From positions 1-64,000 of the forward strand of contig LNEB01000015.1 of NCBI GenBank assembly GCA_001464795.1: a DNA stretch of 64,000 bases, read 5' to 3'. This stretch comes from Bdellovibrionales bacterium Ga0074139 (GTDB taxonomy: Bacteria > Bdellovibrionota > Bdellovibrionia > Bdellovibrionales > Bdellovibrionaceae). Shown piece after piece: positions 31,928 to 41,012 of the stretch. Below the pieces are notes generated by a model, which ran no database searches, was not told where the DNA came from, and worked only from the letters and a program-made list of their open reading frames with translations. The position numbers and the translations under genes were made by a program. Numbering within the stretch: the stretch's first letter is position 1; every line of letters begins with the position of its first letter.

Positions 31928-34003
31928 CTACTTATTTTTGATGTCTCCGCGAGCAAAAATACTGGCCACATAATGAAGTACATCGGTTGCAGAAATTTCG
32001 TCGTAGCCAAAATCTTTGATCAAACGAGTTTTCACAATATCAATTTTCTCCTGAGTGTCTTTATCAACAACAGAACTTACAAGTGAGGTCAGTTTGATAC
32101 TATCTTTTTGGTCTTCAAAAAGTTTGAGTTCTAAAGCTTTATGAAGACGCTCGTTCATCTTATAGTTGAATTTTTTTCCTTCAACAGCCAAGGCACCAAT
32201 GTAATTCATAATCTCACGACGAGTGTCTTCTTTGCGGCTTTCAGTCACTTCCATTTTATCTTCGATGGATCTCATCAGCCTTTCATCTGGCTCTTCATCC
32301 ATTCCTGAAAATGGATTTTTGACTTTTTCCTTCTGAGTAAAGGCTTTGATATTATCAATGTAATTGGCACACAATCTTTGCAATGCACTTTCATCAGCAC
32401 TGATCGCCCGTTGGACCTCAGACTTTATAATTTCTTCGTACTCTTGTTTCACAACTCCTAAAAGCTCTCGGTACTCAGTTTTCAAATCTTCATTAGAAAT
32501 CAATGAATGGGATTTTAAACCTGATTCTAATTCATTAATAATCATAAAGGGATTGACTGAACCACGATTGTTTTGCTGGGCATTCACAATCGCATTAGAG
32601 ATTTTATCTTGAATATATCTTGGAGAAATTCCAGCCAAGCCCTCATGAGTTGTTTCTTTGCGAAGCTCTTTAACGTTGTCTTCTGTATAATTGGGTAATG
32701 TTCTACCGTCATAAAGTTTCAGCTTTTGTAACCGTGTCAAATTTGCTTTTTTGGGTTTTTCTAGCCTAGTTAAAATCGCCCACATAGCTGCCATTTCGAT
32801 CGTATGAGGTGCGATGGAAATTCCTCGCATTTTCTGTGAGTTGAAATCTTTTTTGTAGATTCTGATCTCATCTTTAAAGCGAGTGATATAAGGAATATCA
32901 ACTTTGACTGTACGGTCGCGTAAAGCTTCCATGAATTCATTGTCTTGTAATCTTCGGTACTCAGGTTCGTTGGTATGACCGATAATGACTTCATCGATAT
33001 GAGTTTGAGCAAACTTTTTTGGTTTTACTCGGTGTTCTTGAGAGGCCCCTAAAAGATCATACAAGAAAGCCACATCAAGTTTTAAAACTTCAACAAATTC
33101 AATTAAACCACGGTTGGCCACATTGAACTCACCATCAAAATTAAAAGCCCGAGGATCTGAATCAGATCCATACTCTGCAATTTTACGGTAATTAATATCA
33201 CCGGTTAGTTCTGTTGAGTCTTGATTTTTTTCATCTTTCGGTTGAAATGTTCCGATTCCGATACGATCAGCTTCGCTTAGGAACATTCTTCGAACCCGAA
33301 CATGAGAGAATACTTTTACTAAATCACCATTATATTTATCCATTAATTGACGAAAGATATAACGTGAAGGTGGAGATAATTCGCCCTCAATTTTTATACG
33401 GTAGTCACCTTGTTGACCGCGATTGATTTCATCACACAATTGAGTTCGTAGCTCTTCAGGAATCAGCAGTAAGGGTTCTTCATGCATCGGAGAGGGAAAA
33501 ACTTTTGTATCTTTACCGAGTATCCCACCCAATTCGTTTTTTTCATCGATCCATTCAAATGTATAAAGTGAACCCTTTTCAGTTCTTGAATAGGCTTCAA
33601 GACCTTTCTTTAACATTCGACAAATCGTTGATTTTGCACTTCCAACGGGACCATGAAGTAAGATCACCCGTTTTTCAGTTCCATAACCTAATGCCGCTGC
33701 CTTTAAAATATTCACAAGCTTCATAAGCGCCACATCAAGCCCAAATACAGCGTCTTTTCCGTTATTAGGAAGATCATCAAAAAACTTGTAGCGAACCACA
33801 GGCTTTTTAAAATCAACGTACTCTTCAGTGCCTGCTTCAATGATCATGTCGAACATTCTTTGAAATGCATTTCGACTGATTTTTGGATTTTGTTTTACAA
33901 GATCGAGGTACTCATCAAATGTACCTGACCAGTGAAGCATATGAAGATTGGATTTATCTTGGTAGTTTTGAACCATTGATCGAAAATTAATAGATGAGCC
34001 CAT
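31928..34003 (-). CDS. prkA: PrkA/YeaG AAA+ serine protein kinase
   Basis: The 691-residue protein has Walker [10 protein letters not shown] (about 118-126), [20 protein letters not shown] and [11 protein letters not shown]-like AAA+ features, and the C-terminal PrkA domain with [14 protein letters not shown]. PrkA proteins are AAA+ proteins reported to have kinase and, in Bacillus, protease activity. The gene heads the prkA-yeaH-spoVR-yciH unit. Confidence 0.95.
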   Translation of the reverse strand: MGSSINFRSMVQNYQDKSNLHMLHWSGTFDEYLDLVKQNPKISRNAFQRMFDMIIEAGTEEYVDFKKPVVRYKFFDDLPNNGKDAVFGLDVALMKLVNILKAAALGYGTEKRVILLHGPVGSAKSTICRMLKKGLEAYSRTEKGSLYTFEWIDEKNELGGILGKDTKVFPSPMHEEPLLLIPEELRTQLCDEINRGQQGDYRIKIEGELSPPSRYIFRQLMDKYNGDLVKVFSHVRVRRMFLSEADRIGIGTFQPKDEKNQDSTELTGDINYRKIAEYGSDSDPRAFNFDGEFNVANRGLIEFVEVLKLDVAFLYDLLGASQEHRVKPKKFAQTHIDEVIIGHTNEPEYRRLQDNEFMEALRDRTVKVDIPYITRFKDEIRIYKKDFNSQKMRGISIAPHTIEMAAMWAILTRLEKPKKANLTRLQKLKLYDGRTLPNYTEDNVKELRKETTHEGLAGISPRYIQDKISNAIVNAQQNNRGSVNPFMIINELESGLKSHSLISNEDLKTEYRELLGVVKQEYEEIIKSEVQRAISADESALQRLCANYIDNIKAFTQKEKVKNPFSGMDEEPDERLMRSIEDKMEVTESRKEDTRREIMNYIGALAVEGKKFNYKMNERLHKALELKLFEDQKDSIKLTSLVSSVVDKDTQEKIDIVKTRLIKDFGYDEISATDVLHYVASIFARGDIKNK

Positions 34004-34062
34004 GCCACACTCCTTGTGATTCCTTATTAAGATTATGCCTTAAGGCGAGTCGGTTAGAACGT

Positions 34063-34095
34063 AAAAACGCCCAGGTCTTGTTTTTTTCGACCTGG
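34063..34095 (-). terminator. terminator after the LolB-like lipoprotein gene
   Basis: On the minus strand CCAGGTC (34095-34089) pairs with GACCTGG (34077-34071) across an A-rich loop, followed by GGCGTTTTTAC. It lies just behind the gene ending at 34119. Confidence 0.6.
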
Positions 34096-34118
34096 ACCAT
34101 GAGCTAGATTTATAGCTG

Positions 34119-34718
34119 TTATAAGCTGAGCTTGTCGTAGGACTCAGGTATCTTTAAAACGAAGTAGGTGGATCTTTCTTCCACGTTAACAGGGGGCGAG
34201 ATTTTCCATTGAAATAGAAAATTAGAATTTTCTACAGTCACCATGGTTTCTTGCTGTTCGAGGTCTTCCCAAACAACTTTTAGTTTTGAAGTTTTCTGTT
34301 CACACCAGCTGAGCAAGCCTTGAGTGGTGATTGCACAGGTCCAACCAGCTCCGTTAATAGCTTGTCTGTACAGCATGGCATGAAAAACTAATGGGTGAAG
34401 GGGTAATCTTAGTGCTTTCTGCAGCACTCTTTGCGAGGCTGGACCTTCATAGGATTTTTTTTCTGCATGCAAGGCCACTTGAATTTTATCTGGATTCATA
34501 ACGACACTAGCCACATGAACACCAAAAATAACTTTGGCATCTATTCGTAAATTTTTATTCTTACGAGCTATAACTTCCAGATTCAATTGTTGGTTTCTTT
34601 GATTTTTTTTATCCTGATACACGGCCTGTGTATCAAATCTTTGAACTACAAGTGCTGGCTGTGGACCCTTGGTCGCACATCCAAGTAAAAATAAGAAAAA
34701 GGGAATGATAAACTTCAT
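34119..34718 (-). CDS. LolB-like outer-membrane lipoprotein
   Basis: A lipoprotein signal with lipobox FLLGC (Cys14) leads to a beta-rich mature protein of about 185 residues. The strands (RFDTQAVYQDKKNQRNQQLN, LRIDAKVIFGVHVASVVMNP, then AEKKSYEGPASQRVLQKALR) are like the half-open barrel of LolB, which receives lipoproteins and inserts them into the outer membrane. No LolB-specific loop can be confirmed, so LolB is a suggestion. It follows the TPR lipoprotein gene by about 50 bp with a hairpin between. Confidence 0.55.
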   Translation of the reverse strand: MKFIIPFFLFLLGCATKGPQPALVVQRFDTQAVYQDKKNQRNQQLNLEVIARKNKNLRIDAKVIFGVHVASVVMNPDKIQVALHAEKKSYEGPASQRVLQKALRLPLHPLVFHAMLYRQAINGAGWTCAITTQGLLSWCEQKTSKLKVVWEDLEQQETMVTVENSNFLFQWKISPPVNVEERSTYFVLKIPESYDKLSL

Positions 34719-34723
34719 AGGAA

Positions 34724-34742
34724 GAGCCTATTTTGTAGGCTC
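34724..34742 (-). promoter_or_regulatory. intercistronic hairpin before the LolB-like gene
   Basis: GAGCCTA (34724-34730) and TAGGCTC (34736-34742) pair across five bases. The hairpin ends 6 bp upstream of the LolB-like start, next to its ribosome-binding region, so it may adjust translation relative to the TPR gene. Confidence 0.35.
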
Positions 34743-34769
34743 TCAAGATTCAAATTAAAAGTGACTTAT

Positions 34770-36590
34770 TTAAGGTGCCGATGCGGGACTGCGGTCTCTA
34801 TTAACATCCAAAGATGTCAACTTCGATTGAATGGCATCTAATTTGTCTTTTTCAGTTTCTGACTCAAGTGCACGGCCATACATGCCTCTGGCTTTTTCGA
34901 TCATGGCTTGTTTCACATAAACATCACCTAAATGTTCTGCAATTATAGGAACCTGTGGAGCTAACTTATGCGCAGCTTCTAAAAACTGCAGAGCCTCAGT
35001 ATATTTCCCCTGTTTGTAGAGTACCCATCCTAATGTATCCAAAATATATCCATCTTGAGGCTCTAATTTTACTGCTTTTCTAGCGTAGGCTTCTGCTTCA
35101 TCCAGATTTTGTCCACCATCGGCCCAAGTGTAGGCCGTATAGTTAAGCGCTTGCACATGTTTGGGATCAATACTTAAAACTTCTTTCATTGTGCTAATGA
35201 CTTTGTCTTTTTTATTAACAGAGTCATATAAAGTTCCTAAGTAAAATAAAACTTGGGTATTGGATGGAAACTTTTCTTTAGCTGACTCAAGAAGCTGTAT
35301 CGCTTCCTCAGATTTTTTTTGTTCATTCAAAAATGAGGCGTACAAAGAGTAAAAATTAGCTTCTTCTTTTTTCTTAATGGATTCATCTAATAGCTTGGCT
35401 GCTTCCGTAATTTGATCGTTTGCTTTTAATAAATAAGCAGCATGTATGATGGACTCATTGTAGTAGGAACTATCAACTGGTACTTTTTTATATTCACTAA
35501 CAGCACGGTCCACTTGTTGAGTCTGTTCATAAACAGCTGCCAAATAGTATCGAGCTCGGTCAGAATCAGGAACCTCATTTAAAATCTCTTTAAATTTTGT
35601 AATCGATTTATCGTAGATTTTTTTCTCTACTAAAATGAGAGCCATTTTTAATTTAGTATTAAGCTGGTCTTCCCCTTGAAGCTCCATGATTTCAAGTTGC
35701 TCGTAGGCTGAGTCGTAATCTTCAACTTCAAGGTAGGATTGCGACAGAACTTCTGCGATTCGTACAGAAGGTCCATATCTTTTTTGATAATCTTCATAAA
35801 GTTTTAAGCTTTTTTTATCTTGGCCGACAGAACTGTAAAATGCTCCTAAAGTCATAAGTGCTTCAGAAAATGAAGGCTTTGCTTCGATCGCTTTTTTAAG
35901 GTGGTGTTCAACTTTTTTCTCAACATCCTTTTGGTCACTTTCAAGGTGAACTCGAGCCAAATAGTAGTGAATCATGTGCTCTTGATCTTCACTGGTTTTT
36001 AAAAGTTTTTCGAATAATCGAATCGCTTTATCAAATTGTTTAGTTTCAGCCAGTAAGGCCCCTAAATACAAAGCGGCTTCGTGATTGTCAGGCCTGACAG
36101 TAAGGGCAGCTTGATAATTTTCAATCGCTTTCGGATAAAGCTTCAAAGTGGAATAAAGAGCCGCAAGCAACATGAGTGTGGGCTCATTTTTAGGCTGATC
36201 TTTAGACACTTCCTGAGCCAACGCCAACGATTCACTGACTTGTCCTGTTCGTAACAACTCCGAGGCTAAACGAATTTTTATTGTATAAGCTTGTGGGTCA
36301 TAAATAAGGGCTGTTTTAAAATGCTCAATTGCTTTTTGAGAAAGCCCTTCGATGGAAAAACCCTCAGCCAAAGAATAATTGTAGTCAGCTTGAGATTGAT
36401 TATAAGCCGGATTGAGCTGCGGCCCACTTTCTTGAAATACAACCGGAGGGGTAAGGGCAGCAGGAGCTCGGTTGCTTCTCTCTCCCATGGAGTCATGAAA
36501 AGCACCCTCTTTTGAAGACTGCAATGTTGCGCAAGATACGAAGAAAAACCCTGCAGCAATCGCTAATAGACTTGTCTTTTTTTGAGGCAT
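34770..36590 (-). CDS. TPR-repeat lipoprotein
   Basis: ATG 36590 has GGGAG five bases before it, better than the GTG 36602. A lipoprotein signal with FFFVSC (Cys about 20) is followed by about fifteen tetratricopeptide repeats (for example AIEHFKTALIYDP, AIENYQAALTVRPDNHEAAL, ALQFLEAAHKLAPQVP) over about residues 70-580. TPR scaffolds hold protein complexes. Paired with a LolB-like gene, as in several Deltaproteobacteria, it probably acts at the inner face of the outer membrane. Confidence 0.85.
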   Translation of the reverse strand: MPQKKTSLLAIAAGFFFVSCATLQSSKEGAFHDSMGERSNRAPAALTPPVVFQESGPQLNPAYNQSQADYNYSLAEGFSIEGLSQKAIEHFKTALIYDPQAYTIKIRLASELLRTGQVSESLALAQEVSKDQPKNEPTLMLLAALYSTLKLYPKAIENYQAALTVRPDNHEAALYLGALLAETKQFDKAIRLFEKLLKTSEDQEHMIHYYLARVHLESDQKDVEKKVEHHLKKAIEAKPSFSEALMTLGAFYSSVGQDKKSLKLYEDYQKRYGPSVRIAEVLSQSYLEVEDYDSAYEQLEIMELQGEDQLNTKLKMALILVEKKIYDKSITKFKEILNEVPDSDRARYYLAAVYEQTQQVDRAVSEYKKVPVDSSYYNESIIHAAYLLKANDQITEAAKLLDESIKKKEEANFYSLYASFLNEQKKSEEAIQLLESAKEKFPSNTQVLFYLGTLYDSVNKKDKVISTMKEVLSIDPKHVQALNYTAYTWADGGQNLDEAEAYARKAVKLEPQDGYILDTLGWVLYKQGKYTEALQFLEAAHKLAPQVPIIAEHLGDVYVKQAMIEKARGMYGRALESETEKDKLDAIQSKLTSLDVNRDRSPASAP

Positions 36591-36686
36591 GAAAACTCCC
36601 ACAGCTTTATTCTTTTTCGGCTGTGAGGCTGAGCAACTTAATGCGGTGAAGAAGAAAAATTGATGGCTGTGATCAGGTCTGACTTA

Positions 36687-37121
36687 TTAGTTATAAGAAC
36701 CAGATAAAGGGCCAGTTTCCTGGTGGGCTGGAGGTTGCATCTCAGAACCACCTTCTTCCACATACTCAACTGGACCACGTGGGCCGCCAGAGCGAACAAC
36801 AACTCGGGCAACACCCGCGCTGGTTTGCAAAACAGAATAATGATACGGACGACCTTCATCATCCGTTCCCATATAACCTTGGGCTTCCACACCTTCAGCC
36901 GAAGCTGGCATTCTGGAATCGCCCTTGGTTTGGACTTTAGACTGAACTCTTGACGCAATCGCTTTACCGATGGATTTAGCCTTGTTGTAGGCTTGAAGTT
37001 TCTCGGCTTCTCCCGTCTGAACGGTTTGAGGCACCACCACTGAAATGGCCACGGTTCCTAGAAAAGATAAAACAGCCACGCTAAATGCCGCCTTAAGATA
37101 CTGAAACCTATTGTCTTTCAT
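36687..37121 (-). CDS. hypothetical single-pass membrane protein
   Basis: A 144-residue protein with one hydrophobic segment (about 10-30: AFSVAVLSFLGTVAISVVVP) and a basic helical part (KAKSIGKAIASRVQSKVQTK). The tail is Gly/Pro rich (RSGGPRGPVEYVEEGGSEMQ). No family is recognised. It is not clearly linked to its neighbours; a 273-bp gap separates it from the divergent PhaR-like gene. Confidence 0.6.
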   Translation of the reverse strand: MKDNRFQYLKAAFSVAVLSFLGTVAISVVVPQTVQTGEAEKLQAYNKAKSIGKAIASRVQSKVQTKGDSRMPASAEGVEAQGYMGTDDEGRPYHYSVLQTSAGVARVVVRSGGPRGPVEYVEEGGSEMQPPAHQETGPLSGSYN

Positions 37122-37269
37122 GAATCATCCTCGCCGAAGAGCTTATGACTAGCTGTTCGGCTACTAGCCCTGAAAACTTGAGCAGGACTAAAAAAAGATT
37201 TTCTTATACCTTGGTCTAGTATAACGCATTGCATATTTTACCGATCTGTACGTCAACTTGACAATATGT

Positions 37270-37293
37270 GGCGGCCGGGGCTAATTTGCCGCC
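37270..37293. repeat. GC-rich inverted repeat in the 37122-37394 gap
   Basis: GGCGGC (37270-37275) and GCCGCC (37288-37293) are complementary. It lies about 100 bp before the PhaR-like start and near TTGACA at 37257-37262, so it may overlap the promoter region. A second, longer-range pair ATCTCGAG/CTCGAGAT (37338-37345 and 37366-37373) with a T run follows, a possible leader hairpin. Nothing else was seen in this gap. Confidence 0.35.
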
Positions 37294-37394
37294 ATTGGTA
37301 CAGGGTGGGGGGCTAAAATCCTTCAAATTAATTAAAGATCTCGAGCCTGCAGAACCAAAGTAATCCTCGAGATTTTTCCAAGACGGGAGGCAAC

Positions 37395-37940
37395 TTGATC
37401 AACCAGAGTGATTCCATGACGGTGAAACCAAACTCTAAAGTCAAAATCATTAAACGTTACCAAAACCGAAAGCTCTACGATACGCAGCAAAGCTGCTATG
37501 TAACGCTTGATGATATCGCTAAGATGATTCGTTCAAATGAAGAAGTAATGGTTATTGATAACAAATCAAAAAACGACATTACGGCTGCAACTTTGACTCA
37601 AATCATTTTCGAATCTGAAAAGAAAGCATCTCAGTATGCTCCACTTTTCACACTTCGCGAAATTATCCAAAACGGTAATGGCAGCATTTCTAGCTACCTT
37701 GCAAAGTTAGGTGCGTTCCCACAGGACTACATGACTAAGCAAGCTCAAGCTCAGATTGAAAAAGCCACAACTGATGATATTAAGCAAAACCTAGAAAACA
37801 GAGTTGTGTCCGCAGCGACTCGCTACAACACAGATTCAACTGCAAAAGCAGCAGCTGAAAAAGCGACTGTTCTTCCAGGTTACCAAGCAGAAGAAGAAAC
37901 TCCAACTCTTCCTGGTAGCAACCATAACCTGAACAACTAA
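37395..37940 (+). CDS. PhaR-like polyhydroxyalkanoate synthesis regulator domain protein
   Basis: The N-terminal PHB/PHA accumulation regulator domain is seen in KIIKRYQNRKLYDTQQSCYV, TLDDIAKMI and LTQIIFESEK. TTG 37395 follows GGGAGG; ATG 37416 is an alternative. The 181-residue length is usual. By family it binds DNA and PHA granules to repress phasin genes. No PHA synthase or phasin gene is next to it, so its target here is unclear. Confidence 0.88.
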   Translation: MINQSDSMTVKPNSKVKIIKRYQNRKLYDTQQSCYVTLDDIAKMIRSNEEVMVIDNKSKNDITAATLTQIIFESEKKASQYAPLFTLREIIQNGNGSISSYLAKLGAFPQDYMTKQAQAQIEKATTDDIKQNLENRVVSAATRYNTDSTAKAAAEKATVLPGYQAEEETPTLPGSNHNLNN

Positions 37941-37965
37941 ATTCAAAATTAAAAAGTTGATTTCG

Positions 37966-37992
37966 AAATGCCGGTGAAAACCGGCATTTTTT
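37966..37992. terminator. bidirectional terminator between convergent genes
   Basis: AAATGCCGGT (37966-37975) and ACCGGCATTT (37980-37989) pair around GAAA, with A and T runs on either side. It serves both the PhaR-like gene and the convergent lipoprotein gene ending at 37991. Confidence 0.85.
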
Positions 37993-39265
37993 ATTTCAGC
38001 GATCGCCAAATAATAAACTCAGATTGACCTGGCTTCACCACAACTTTTCGAGCTTCCATATTTTCCGATGTGGCTGCTCCGAAAGAATCTAGTCCTTGCA
38101 ATGAAACTTCATACTCACCGGCTGGTAATTGAGTTTCTGCAATTTGAATCGTGGATGGCAAGAATGACCACTGTCTTAGGTCTGCTCTTTCAGAGGCTTG
38201 CATAACAATAAAACTCACCAGTCCGGCAGCTGCTGTTTCATCATTTTTCGATAATTCCCTGGCCACTGCTTCTCGAGCAATTCTTGCAGCCACACGTCTT
38301 GCAATTAAAGCGGGACGGTCAGCCATCAAAGTTTTTATCGCAGCATCGCTGGTATCATAAGCAACTTCTGTTTTTACAGTTGGATTTCCATTCACCATGA
38401 GTTGAGCTTTTTGCGTTTGATTAGAAACTGCCTCTAAAGTCGGGACGAGGGGTTCATAGGGATCAGGCTTTTTTCTTGGGCCCCAACCTTGTAAATAAAT
38501 AACCCTAAGAAAACCATGACTTCTTCTTTTACTACGATCCACGACCACTTCTGTATTTGGAAAATTAGCTTTTAATCTTTTGATTTCACTTTCTCGACCC
38601 GAAAGTATTGCAGTTCTTAAAAGATCCTCTGGAAGACGGTTCCATTCGGGAGCTAATTTATAAGTTTCGTTATAGGCAATAAATGCATCATCCATTTGTC
38701 CTGTCGATTCGTAAATTAAACCTGCCAAATACCTGGAGAATGGATTTTGCTCGAAACTCTTTTTTTCATCGAGACGATATTTATTGAATTTTTCATTCAT
38801 CCTGCGCACTTCAACCATGGCAGAATCAAAGTTTCTTTGCTTCAAAAAATTCAAAGCCAAAAACACGTGGATAAAGGTTTTTTCAAAGGAATCACCTTTG
38901 TATTGAACCATTTCTTCATTAAAAAGCATGGAACCTGTAACACGGCTGACAGAATTGTAGTCCTTTTCTTCGGACAGTTGACTGGCTAGAAGGAAATACT
39001 TATTGCTCTCTTCAATTTGTCCGGCAAATTGCAAAGCTGTTGCATAATCAAGGACATAAACTAACTGGTCATCACTTTTCTGATTGGCTTTAATTTTTAA
39101 ACTATCCAGCGCTTTCTGAACTTCACCACTAGCCAGTTGTTGGCGTGCCTGATTGACGTGATCTTGATAAGTTGCACATCCCAAAATCTGGGTAATAACT
39201 ACCAAAGACGTTACAAAAAAAAGACTCCTAATAATAAGGAGTCTTTTAAAGGTGAAGCTCATCAT
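37991..39265 (-). CDS. COG3014-type lipoprotein with TPR-like repeats
   Basis: A long N-terminal segment with lipobox ITQILGC (Cys about 30) is followed by TPR-like helices (about 35-220) and a C-terminal beta-rich part (LPAGEYEVSLQGLDSFG). The pattern matches large conserved lipoproteins that co-occur with LpoB genes; here lpoB is 7 bp upstream. Its function is unknown but is probably connected with cell-wall synthase activation in the periplasm. Confidence 0.75.
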   Translation of the reverse strand: MMSFTFKRLLIIRSLFFVTSLVVITQILGCATYQDHVNQARQQLASGEVQKALDSLKIKANQKSDDQLVYVLDYATALQFAGQIEESNKYFLLASQLSEEKDYNSVSRVTGSMLFNEEMVQYKGDSFEKTFIHVFLALNFLKQRNFDSAMVEVRRMNEKFNKYRLDEKKSFEQNPFSRYLAGLIYESTGQMDDAFIAYNETYKLAPEWNRLPEDLLRTAILSGRESEIKRLKANFPNTEVVVDRSKRRSHGFLRVIYLQGWGPRKKPDPYEPLVPTLEAVSNQTQKAQLMVNGNPTVKTEVAYDTSDAAIKTLMADRPALIARRVAARIAREAVARELSKNDETAAAGLVSFIVMQASERADLRQWSFLPSTIQIAETQLPAGEYEVSLQGLDSFGAATSENMEARKVVVKPGQSEFIIWRSLK

Positions 39266-39272
39266 CTAAAAA

Positions 39273-39869
39273 TTAAAGTCCTATGGATTTTTTTCTAAAT
39301 GTTTTACGAATCTGTTTATAGTTAGACCAGCTAATCACACCTGTTTTCAAATTCGTCATATTTAATGTGATTTTATAATAAACTGTTTTGTCTTTTCCAA
39401 CTTCTTGAACGATGGAATCAAGACGACCATTCATAATAAAGTCTGCACCCGTTTGGCCGCCTGGACCCTTTTTAGTTTCTTCGGCCACCATACCAGAATT
39501 TTGATAATTGTATTCATCAGCAATATCTTGGCGTGCTTCTTTATCTATAAAACCGACTTTGCCTGTGTTCATCAGTTCGACTCGAACCATGTCCATAATG
39601 CTTTGAGTGTCGATGTGCTCACTGGTTTTATTTTGAAGGTTAGTTACCATCACGATGGGAAGACCTTTCGCACTTTTTAAAGTCGGGTGCTGAACAGCAC
39701 TTGCAACCAAGTCAAATACGGCTTTTTGCATATCTGTTTCAGACCACGAATCATTTAAAAGATTTTCCCTTTGAACATCATCGTAGTTTCCTTTGACGAA
39801 GGCCTTCGGGCCGCAAGAAGTAGTTAATAGAGCGATTAAAGAAACAAGAATAAAACTTTTAGTAAACAT
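39273..39869 (-). CDS. lpoB: LpoB-like penicillin-binding protein activator lipoprotein
   Basis: The start ATG 39869 has AAAGGGG upstream; longer in-frame extension to 39974 has no support. The 198-residue protein has lipobox LLTTSC (Cys about 18) and the LpoB fold motifs VMVTNLQNKTSEHIDTQSIM and DMVRVELMNTGKVGFIDKEA. LpoB reaches from the outer membrane to activate PBP1b. The C-terminal RKTFRKKSIGL is typical. It forms an operon with the COG3014-like gene. Confidence 0.88.
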   Translation of the reverse strand: MFTKSFILVSLIALLTTSCGPKAFVKGNYDDVQRENLLNDSWSETDMQKAVFDLVASAVQHPTLKSAKGLPIVMVTNLQNKTSEHIDTQSIMDMVRVELMNTGKVGFIDKEARQDIADEYNYQNSGMVAEETKKGPGGQTGADFIMNGRLDSIVQEVGKDKTVYYKITLNMTNLKTGVISWSNYKQIRKTFRKKSIGL

Positions 39870-39990
39870 TTGAACCCCTTTATAACAAAAACATAGCATA
39901 GGAGTTTTTAGCCGTAATGTGAACTGTTCGGACGTGGGGCGTAAAAAAACTGGGCCCCTATAAATGCACCTCATTGCTAATGAAACTTAA

Positions 39991-40377
39991 ATGACAGAAA
40001 ACCAGACTCCACTGCTCACAGCCTTAGACGCCTTCAGAAGAATTCAGCCTCATTTCGAATGGGACCAAGAAGAGGTCCATGTCATCGCACTTGATGCACG
40101 CCAGAAAGTCATTTCGCACCGGATGTTGTTTAGAGGTACCGTCGATCACTGTCATATTCACCCAAGAGACCTTTTTCGATTTTTAATTCTGGCGAATGCC
40201 TCAGCTTTTATACTATTCCATAATCACCCAACTGGAGATCCGACACCGTCTTCTATGGACATCAAAATCACTAACAAACTTCTTAAACTATCACGACTAA
40301 TTGAAATAAAATTGCTCGACCACTTAGTTTTAACAACTGACGGATTTAAGAGCTTCAAAGAGTTAAAACTACTATAA
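39991..40377 (+). CDS. RadC-type JAMM domain protein (short form)
   Basis: The 128-residue protein is essentially the RadC C-terminal domain with metal motif HNHPTGDPTPSSMD (H77, H79, D90) and start HVIALDARQKV. The N-terminal helix-hairpin-helix of full RadC (about 220 residues) is missing. The biochemical role of RadC is unclear. It stands alone, convergent with the next gene, with 0 bp between. Confidence 0.88.
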   Translation: MTENQTPLLTALDAFRRIQPHFEWDQEEVHVIALDARQKVISHRMLFRGTVDHCHIHPRDLFRFLILANASAFILFHNHPTGDPTPSSMDIKITNKLLKLSRLIEIKLLDHLVLTTDGFKSFKELKLL

Positions 40378-40956
40378 TTATTGATTTATCGTTGACGGTT
40401 GACGAGGTCGAATCTTTTTCACCGAAATAATCTCTAGATTGGGGCCCAATTTGATTTCCCAACCACCAGCTCTGGCGTTTTCAACAAATTGCTTCATATA
40501 AGCTTCTAAGTAGGCCTGACTTTGTTTATTCACTATTTGCTTTCTTAATAATTCATTCTGAATCATTTGCTCAGGAGTAAGCTCACCTTCACTTAGCTCA
40601 AATGAGCGGTTCAGATCTGACGTTAATTGCTGCATATTAGGATCAGATTCGAAAGAAAACACAGGTGTCTGACTATAAACATTTTGTTGCTCAGTGTTTT
40701 TGTATTGATTTAAGGTTTGTTGAGCCTCAATTTTTTGATTCACTTTTTGTTGCTCTAAGTTAAGAGCCGTTTCCTTAAGATGCCTATTTACAAGCTCTAA
40801 CTTTTTGGGATCTTCCTGCTGAAATTGTGACTTTGAAAGACGGCTTTGTTGGGGTGAATTCTTAGAAGAGCTGAATTCATAAGCAATTAAGATGAGTCCT
40901 AAAACAAGAAGAAAAACAAAAAGCCAAGTGGGATTGTTCGAATTTTTTCGAGCCAT
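40378..40956 (-). CDS. hypothetical membrane-anchored Gln-rich coiled-coil protein
   Basis: One transmembrane helix (about 12-28: WLFVFLLVLGLILIAYEF) is followed by a Gln/Asn/Lys-rich helical region (NLEQQKVNQKIEAQQTLNQY). No family is recognised. It is a candidate envelope-linked structural protein. The stop abuts the RadC-like gene. Confidence 0.6.
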   Translation of the reverse strand: MARKNSNNPTWLFVFLLVLGLILIAYEFSSSKNSPQQSRLSKSQFQQEDPKKLELVNRHLKETALNLEQQKVNQKIEAQQTLNQYKNTEQQNVYSQTPVFSFESDPNMQQLTSDLNRSFELSEGELTPEQMIQNELLRKQIVNKQSQAYLEAYMKQFVENARAGGWEIKLGPNLEIISVKKIRPRQPSTINQ

Positions 40957-41012
40957 TTTTTTTTATCGGACATTTGGCAAAGGATCTAAATTAAATCTCA
41001 AAATGATACGAA

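Noticed and set aside
37122-37394. Cyclic-di-GMP or other known riboswitch before the PhaR-like gene
   Set aside because: Only short inverted repeats were found; none of the conserved aptamer strings I know are present.
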